Assembly: GCA_050184225.1 (NCBI GenBank)
Contig: JBFXAN010000285.1
Location: 1-5,034, forward strand
Source of the DNA: JBFXAN01 sp050184225
Lineage (GTDB): Bacteria > Chloroflexota > Dehalococcoidia > CAUJGQ01
Direction of reading: 5' to 3'
Length of the DNA: 5,034 nt
Of this stretch, positions 1 to 5,034 are shown piece after piece (position 1 is the first letter of the stretch; each line of letters starts with the position of its first letter). A model generated the notes under the pieces. It did no database searches and was not told where the DNA came from. It saw only the letters and a program-made list of their open reading frames with translations. The position numbers and the translations under genes were made by a program.

Positions 1-15
1 CCCTGATGCAACCTC

Positions 16-45
16 AGTATCGCAAAGCCCAAATTGTGAGGTCAA
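16..45 (-). promoter_or_regulatory. Putative sigma-70-type promoter reading out of the left edge
   Basis: Read on the minus strand, TTGACC (complement of 40-45) matches the TTGACA -35 consensus at five of six positions. An 18-bp spacer separates it from GATACT (complement of 16-21), which matches TATAAT at four of six. Transcription would start near the window edge and run leftward, so the gene it would serve is outside the window. It lies downstream of the LLM monooxygenase gene and its terminal repeat element, where a new transcription unit would be expected. The call rests on consensus matching alone. Confidence 0.35.
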
Positions 46-60
46 TAACAATGGCGAGGG

Positions 61-230
61 CGGCCCTCACCCCCGACCCCACTCCCAATGCTGGGAGAGG
101 GGAGCCTCGCTCAACCGAGAACACAAGCACGTACCGTGACACAGTCTGACCGATCGACAGGCTGATGCTCAGGGTTACTTCAGGCTCCCCTCTCCCGTCC
201 CGACGGGAGAGGGGTCGGGGGTGAGGGCCG
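61..230. repeat. MITE-like inverted-repeat element, copy 1
   Basis: The two ends form a perfect 20-bp inverted repeat: 61-80 is complementary to 211-230. The similarity continues inward, imperfectly, to about 107 and 182, giving arms of roughly 46-48 bp. Each arm folds on itself. The right arm holds a perfect 13-bp stem with a 2-base gap (187-199 with 202-214), and the left arm holds a shorter CTCCC/GGGAG stem. Measured from CCCTCAC (64) to GTGAGGG (227), the unit is 164 bp, exactly as in the second copy at 4779-4942, and both carry a related core motif 82 bp from the left end (CTGACCGATCGACAGG at 146-161 here). There is no transposase and no convincing target-site duplication, so it is either a non-autonomous element mobilised in trans or a REP/BIME-like repeat. 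Its right part overlaps the 3' end of the LLM monooxygenase gene. Confidence 0.8.
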
Positions 231-1287
231 GCTCCATGTCCATCACTCGCGACACGACCTGCTCCCCCACGCGCTGTGCCTCCTCGCGATAGGGCGTATC
301 TGACAGGATGAAGTGGGTAATGCCGAGGCGGACGTAGTCTTGCAGTGCGGCGGCGATTTCTTCGTAGGACCCGACCAGCCAGGTCGAGGCGGCGCCGGTG
401 CCCACCTGCGCTGGACGAGTCCAGAGGCAGCGGTCCAGCACTTCGCCCTGTGCCATCATCTCGCGGAGCCGCTGCTGGCCGACTGAGCCTTTGCCCGTGA
501 CGTTGCGCTCGACGCGACGATCGAGATTGCCTTCCCAGCCGGCAAGTTTTGCCTCAGCGTCGCGCCAGGCCGCATCGCTCGTCTCGCGGGCAACCGTGGT
601 GATGCGCAGGCCGAACTCGAGCGGGTGCTCGCGGTCGCAGGCGGCGCTCAAGTGCTTGAGCCGTTCGACACGTTCTGCGGCCATGGTGAGAGATTCACCC
701 CACATCAGTTGGACGTCAGCCTCGGCGGCAGCTACCTGTTCCGCCGCCGCCGAGGCGCCGCCGAAATAGAGCGGCGGGCAGGGCTGCTGATACGGACGCG
801 GCAGGCAGGTCGAGTTCTCGACGCGAAAGAAGCGACCATGATAGCTGACGTTTTCACGTGTCCAGAGCAGCCGCACCAGCTGCATGAACTCGCGGGTGCG
901 GGCATATCGGTCCTCGTCACGATCCTCGAAGTCGCCGTATGCGGCGTGGTCATCACGACCGGTGACGATATTGATCAGCATTCGTCCTTCGCTGAGCTGG
1001 TCGAGGGTGGCGGCGGCGCAGGCGAAGTGGGCCGGTTGCCAGTAGCCGGGTCGGACCGCGATCAGCGGCTTGAAACGCCGGGTCACGGCAGCGAGCGCCG
1101 TGCTCAGGGTGAAGGTGTCGGTCCGCCCCCACCCGGCGCCGACCAGCGCCCCCTGGAACCCGTGATCTTCTGCCGTGCGGGCGATCGTCGCGCTGAACTC
1201 GAGCGAGCCCCAGCCTTCCGCTGTATCGTCGCCACGATGGCCGGATTCCACCGTGTTCGGCACATACCAGAGAAACTCGAGAGACAT
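175..1287 (-). CDS. LLM-class flavin-dependent monooxygenase, SsuD-like (370 aa)
   Basis: This is a luciferase-like monooxygenase of the bacterial TIM-barrel family. Such cytoplasmic enzymes use FMNH2 from a partner reductase and O2; the nearest well-known relative is the alkanesulfonate monooxygenase SsuD. Family landmarks in order are an N-terminal strand (FLWYVP, residues 5-10), TLDQLSEGR followed by NIVTGRD (94-112), PPLYFGGAS (171-179), FGLR (225-228), SVGQQRL (268-274), and a C-terminal GITHFILSDTPYREEAQRVGE (322-342). The length is close to E. coli SsuD (about 380). The ATG at 1287 is preferred over an in-frame start 40 codons upstream because GGAGG lies 8 nt ahead of it and family homology begins there. 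Compared with my recall of E. coli SsuD, the active-site Cys54 region reads GAGWGRTD (50-57) with no cysteine, and the Arg-x-His motif reads RIT (228-230), so the substrate may not be an alkanesulfonate. Residues 354-370 (ALTPDPSPVGTGEGSLK) are translated from the repeat element, so the native C-terminus was replaced. No reductase or sulfonate transporter gene is adjacent. The family call is secure; the substrate is unknown. Confidence 0.9.
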   Translation of the reverse strand: MSLEFLWYVPNTVESGHRGDDTAEGWGSLEFSATIARTAEDHGFQGALVGAGWGRTDTFTLSTALAAVTRRFKPLIAVRPGYWQPAHFACAAATLDQLSEGRMLINIVTGRDDHAAYGDFEDRDEDRYARTREFMQLVRLLWTRENVSYHGRFFRVENSTCLPRPYQQPCPPLYFGGASAAAEQVAAAEADVQLMWGESLTMAAERVERLKHLSAACDREHPLEFGLRITTVARETSDAAWRDAEAKLAGWEGNLDRRVERNVTGKGSVGQQRLREMMAQGEVLDRCLWTRPAQVGTGAASTWLVGSYEEIAAALQDYVRLGITHFILSDTPYREEAQRVGEQVVSRVMDMEPALTPDPSPVGTGEGSLK

Positions 1288-1295
1288 GGTGCCGT

Positions 1296-1300
1296 CCTCC
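1296..1300 (-). promoter_or_regulatory. Ribosome binding site of the LLM monooxygenase gene
   Basis: The minus strand reads GGAGG followed by 8 nt and then ATG at 1287. This decides the start codon: the longer reading frame beginning at 1407 would add 40 residues with no family similarity. Confidence 0.75.
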
Positions 1301-1431
1301 GTGTGGAGTGTACACGCGGTGCAGCCCTGGGTGTGGCGCGACCGGGGGCGGTGGAGCCAGGTCGCCGGCATCGGTAGTTCGCGATCGCCGCCACACTTAT
1401 GTAGCATGCACCTCTCAGAGTCTTTATGTCA

Positions 1432-1460
1432 TTGAACAGTTCCGATCCATACCTTATGCT
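1432..1460 (+). promoter_or_regulatory. Putative sigma-70-type promoter of the PKD-protein gene
   Basis: TTGAAC (1432-1437) and TATGCT (1455-1460) each match the -35 and -10 consensus at four of six positions and are separated by exactly 17 bp. Transcription would start near 1467, giving a leader of about 85 nt before the ATG at 1554. It sits in an AT-richer patch of an otherwise GC-rich divergent region, which supports it modestly. Confidence 0.35.
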
Positions 1461-1538
1461 CACGCTCAGAATGACCTTGGATGAGGCTGGTGGCAGTCCG
1501 GCCGGCGGGTGTCCGGCAGTTGGAAGCGCATCGAACAG

Positions 1539-1544
1539 AAGGAG
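1539..1544 (+). promoter_or_regulatory. Ribosome binding site of the PKD-protein gene
   Basis: AAGGAG lies 9 nt upstream of the ATG at 1554. It favours that start over the in-frame GTG at 1509, which would place 15 polar residues ahead of the signal peptide. Confidence 0.75.
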
Positions 1545-1553
1545 CAAACGGGC

Positions 1554-2735
1554 ATGCAGCAGCGACGGTTTCTTCGCAGCGGCGTATCGCGCCTCATGGT
1601 CTTGGCGCTTTCATTGGCCGTGTCCCTGATCGCGTCAAACGCCGTCATCCGTACCGCACACGCACAACCCGGCTCCCTCAGCGCGGGCGGGCCATACGAA
1701 GGCAGGGTCGGCGACCCGATCGCGATGGAGGGCAGTCTCGCCGTAACGCCCGGCAGCGTCGTTCAGTGGCGCTGGACGTTCGGTGACGGCGGCATGGAGC
1801 TTGGTCAGGTCGTGTCCCACACCTACTCCAGCCCAGGAACCTACACCGTGGAGCTGGCGGTGACACTGCAAAACGGCGAAGTACGCACGGCCTCCACGAC
1901 GGCCCAGGTCGCCCCCGGAACGACGATGCCCGGCCAGCTCACCGTACAGGCTGACGGTCCGTATAACGGCCGGGTCGGCGTACCGGTCTCCTTCAATGCC
2001 GAGGTCGGACTCGGCGGCCGGCCGCCGGGTACCGTGGTGGAAGTCACCTGGAGCTTCGGCGACGGCAGCACCGGTTCCGGGCGGAACACGACGCATACGT
2101 ATAGCAATCCCGGCACCTACCGGGTCACGGTCCGCGCGACCGTCGGACCGGATCAGCAGGCGTTCGATTCGACCACGGCGTCGATCGTCGGCCAGCAGAA
2201 CATCGGTCTCTCGGCGGGCGGCCCCTACATCGGCCAGGTGGCACAGAACATCACGATGACCGGCTCGGCCCAGAGTCCGGCGCAGATCGCGGAATGGCAG
2301 TGGCGCTTCGGCGACGGCACCAGCGCCAGTGGCCGTGTGGTCCAGAAGGGCTATACCAACGCGGGTATCTATCAGGTGACGCTGACCGCGATCCTGACCG
2401 ATGGGCAGGCGTTTGTTGCGACGACCACCGCAACGATCAGCGGCACCCAGCCACCGCCACCGCCGCAGACGGAACCGGTGCGGCTGGTGACCGGCTGCAA
2501 CAATGTCGCACTCACCTGGCAGGTGGGCACACCGCTGATGACGGTGGTGAACGCGGTGGCGCCGCCAGGTGTGACCGAGTCGATCTTCACCCTCGATGCG
2601 GCACAGGGCCGGTTCCGGGGCTACTCGCCGAACGCGCCGTCGTTCGCCAACGACTTCACGATGGTCGAGACGTCGCTGCAGGCCGTGTACATCTGCGTGA
2701 CGGCATCGGCGACGCTCAACCGGCCCGCTCAGTAG
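1554..2735 (+). CDS. Secreted protein with three PKD repeats and an uncharacterised C-terminal domain (393 aa)
   Basis: The start at 1554 gives a textbook Sec signal peptide: basic MQQRRFLRSGVSR, a hydrophobic stretch at 14-32, and an AHA cleavage site after residue 37. The mature protein has three tandem PKD (Ig-like beta-sandwich) domains at about 42-120, 130-213 and 218-297. Each opens with GGPY or DGPY followed by G-[RQ]-V (45-52, 135-141, 223-229) and carries the hallmark W-x-FGDG (74-79, 166-171, 250-255). The first two also have the HTYS-x-PGTY motif (89-97, 181-189); the third has the degenerate GYTNAGIY. A proline-rich linker (299-308) leads to an approximately 85-residue C-terminal domain with two cysteines (C315 in GCNNVALTW, C381 in YICV) and a central FRGYSP. 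I recall similar Cys-paired tails on exported Chloroflexota proteins, but I know no named function. No catalytic domain, sortase signal or membrane anchor is visible. PKD domains usually mediate surface protein-protein or carbohydrate contacts, so an extracellular or cell-surface binding role is likely. The gene is monocistronic, with its own promoter and a terminator 24 bp after the stop. Confidence 0.9.
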   Translation: MQQRRFLRSGVSRLMVLALSLAVSLIASNAVIRTAHAQPGSLSAGGPYEGRVGDPIAMEGSLAVTPGSVVQWRWTFGDGGMELGQVVSHTYSSPGTYTVELAVTLQNGEVRTASTTAQVAPGTTMPGQLTVQADGPYNGRVGVPVSFNAEVGLGGRPPGTVVEVTWSFGDGSTGSGRNTTHTYSNPGTYRVTVRATVGPDQQAFDSTTASIVGQQNIGLSAGGPYIGQVAQNITMTGSAQSPAQIAEWQWRFGDGTSASGRVVQKGYTNAGIYQVTLTAILTDGQAFVATTTATISGTQPPPPPQTEPVRLVTGCNNVALTWQVGTPLMTVVNAVAPPGVTESIFTLDAAQGRFRGYSPNAPSFANDFTMVETSLQAVYICVTASATLNRPAQ

Positions 2736-2759
2736 CCGGCCATCAGGTCCAAAAAGACG

Positions 2760-2796
2760 ATCGAGGCCGGGACATGATGTGTGTCCCGGCCTCGAT
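2760..2796. terminator. Bidirectional intrinsic terminator between converging genes
   Basis: A perfect 15-bp stem (2760-2774 with 2782-2796) closes a 7-nt loop (2775-2781) in the 79-bp gap between the two stop codons. On the minus strand the stem is followed by CGTCTTTTT, so a T-run lies a few bases downstream and makes this a good terminator for glgB. On the plus strand the tract is GTTGTTGGG, so termination of the PKD gene would rely mainly on the strong stem. Confidence 0.85.
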
Positions 2797-2814
2797 GTTG
2801 TTGGGAATCCGCCG

Positions 2815-4761
<1,947 letters not shown>

Positions 4762-4768
4762 GAGAATA

Positions 4769-4774
4769 CTCCTC
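4769..4774 (-). promoter_or_regulatory. Ribosome binding site of glgB, next to the repeat element
   Basis: GAGGAG on the minus strand lies 7 nt before the glgB ATG. It is only 4 nt from the end of repeat copy 2 (4779), so the hairpin-rich element forms the leader of the glgB coding region. Confidence 0.75.
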
Positions 4775-4778
4775 GCGG

Positions 4779-4942
4779 CCCTCACCCCCGGCCCCACTCC
4801 CAGCATTGGGAGAGGGGAGCCTGATCGGCGCGGGTCCGCCAGTATTTCCAGTGGGACCGTCTGCACCGATCGATCAGGATGGGATCATCGGTTGCATTCG
4901 GCACCCCTCTCCCAATGTTGGGAGAGGGGCCGGGGGTGAGGG
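4779..4942. repeat. MITE-like inverted-repeat element, copy 2
   Basis: The ends form a perfect 17-bp inverted repeat: CCCTCACCCCCGGCCCC at 4779-4795 against its complement at 4926-4942. The repeat extends imperfectly inward. The right arm folds as a perfect 12-bp stem (4904-4915 with 4918-4929); the left arm has the same stem with one A-A mismatch (4792-4802 with 4807-4817). The unit is 164 bp, like copy 1, and the core CTGCACCGATCGATCAGG (4861-4878) starts 82 bp from the left end, the same offset as its counterpart in copy 1. The orientation is the same as copy 1. It fills most of the gap between the stop codon at 4949 and glgB. It has no transposase, and the flanks (CGCGG left, TCCGC right) show no direct duplication. 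Confidence 0.8.
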
Positions 4943-4948
4943 TCCGCA

Positions 4949-5034
4949 TTACTCCACATCCCCCAGCAATTGAATGATCCCGTGCAGCGGGGTGCGTACC
5001 CAATCAGGGCGGTTGTTGAGCTCATATTGAAGCT
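4949..5034 (-). CDS. 3' end of probable trehalose synthase/maltokinase gene (partial)
   Basis: Only the last 27 codons and the TAA stop (4949-4951) are inside the window; the 5' part lies beyond the right edge. The tail contains YELNNRPDWVRTPLHGI followed by QLLGDVE. From memory this closely resembles the conserved C-terminus of maltokinase (Pep2) domains, including those fused behind trehalose synthase (TreS), where it reads approximately YELNNRPDWVRIPLRGI. Maltokinase phosphorylates maltose to maltose-1-phosphate, the donor for GlgE-type alpha-glucan synthesis, and is often encoded next to glgB, as here. Whether this is a stand-alone maltokinase or the fused TreS-Pep2 form cannot be told from 27 residues. 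The stop codon lies only 6 bp before the repeat element. Confidence 0.72.
   Translation of the reverse strand, partial: LQYELNNRPDWVRTPLHGIIQLLGDVE

Larger units (their letters stand above)
1288..1553. other. Divergent intergenic region
   Basis: These 266 bp lie between two divergently transcribed genes and should hold the promoters of both. On the plus strand a -35/-10 pair is seen at 1432-1460. For the leftward gene the best I see is an extended -10-like TGCTACATA (complement of 1398-1406) with only a weak -35, so that promoter is unassigned. I find no riboswitch consensus, no clear operator dyad and no small gene with a good ribosome binding site. Confidence 0.6.

Noticed and set aside
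61..230. CRISPR array or attachment site
   Set aside because: The repeats are an inverted pair enclosing a core, not direct repeats with regular spacers. No cas, integrase or tRNA gene is present.
625..1377. 250-codon open frame on the plus strand, opposite the LLM monooxygenase
   Set aside because: It is antisense to a gene with clear family motifs, its translation is Arg/Gly/Ala-rich without any recognisable domain, and no ribosome binding site or promoter supports it. High GC content makes such shadow frames common.
1288..1407. 40-codon N-terminal extension of the LLM monooxygenase
   Set aside because: Homology begins at the ATG at 1287, which has GGAGG at good spacing. The extension (Cys/His/Arg-rich) resembles untranslated intergenic sequence.
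1288..1553. SAM or other riboswitch upstream of the LLM gene
   Set aside because: SsuD-type genes are sometimes linked to sulfur regulation, so I looked. I saw no conserved riboswitch core or attenuator hairpin in this region on either strand.
1677..2450. Tandem DNA repeat in the PKD region
   Set aside because: The three PKD units are similar at protein-motif level (GGPY, W-x-FGDG, HTY) but well diverged at nucleotide level. They are ancient domain duplications rather than a DNA repeat array.
4762..4866. 35-codon N-terminal extension of glgB
   Set aside because: It would be translation of repeat copy 2, while the ATG at 4761 has a strong ribosome binding site directly upstream.
4782..5003. 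73-codon minus-strand open frame across repeat copy 2
   Set aside because: It consists of repeat sequence plus an out-of-frame reading of the maltokinase-type tail, whose in-frame translation is clearly the conserved one.

Overview
The window is about 5 kb of GC-rich bacterial DNA with three complete genes, the 3' tip of a fourth, and two copies of a short inverted-repeat element. The high GC content, clean GGAGG-type ribosome binding sites, a Sec-secreted PKD-domain protein with a C-terminal domain that I associate with Thermomicrobia-type Chloroflexota, and a trehalose synthase/maltokinase-glgB pair all fit a member of the Chloroflexota (Sphaerobacter/Thermomicrobium relatives). This assignment is inference from protein character, not from a marker gene.

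Layout. Positions 1-60 carry a plausible minus-strand promoter that reads out of the left edge. Positions 61-230 are an inverted-repeat (MITE-like) element. Its inner edge overlaps the 3' end of a minus-strand LLM-class flavin-dependent monooxygenase gene (175-1287), so the element supplies the last 17 codons and the stop codon. A 266-bp divergent intergenic region (1288-1553) separates that gene from a plus-strand gene (1554-2735) for a secreted protein with three PKD repeats and an unnamed C-terminal domain. This gene converges with a minus-strand glycogen branching enzyme gene, glgB (2815-4761), and a perfect 15-bp-stem hairpin between them can terminate from both sides. Upstream of glgB, a second element of the same kind (4779-4942) fills most of the gap to the C-terminal end of what looks like a trehalose synthase/maltokinase gene (4949-5034, running off the window).

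How the genes work together. The maltokinase end and glgB lie head to tail on the minus strand and probably form part of an alpha-glucan operon, in which trehalose or maltose is turned into maltose-1-phosphate, polymerised, and branched by GlgB. The LLM monooxygenase and the PKD protein have no evident link to that pathway and look like independently transcribed neighbours.

The most notable signal outside the genes is the pair of 164-bp elements. They have the same length, the same orientation, the same terminal inverted repeats and a shared core motif at an identical internal offset. Each abuts the 3' end of a minus-strand gene. No new multi-gene system is evident.
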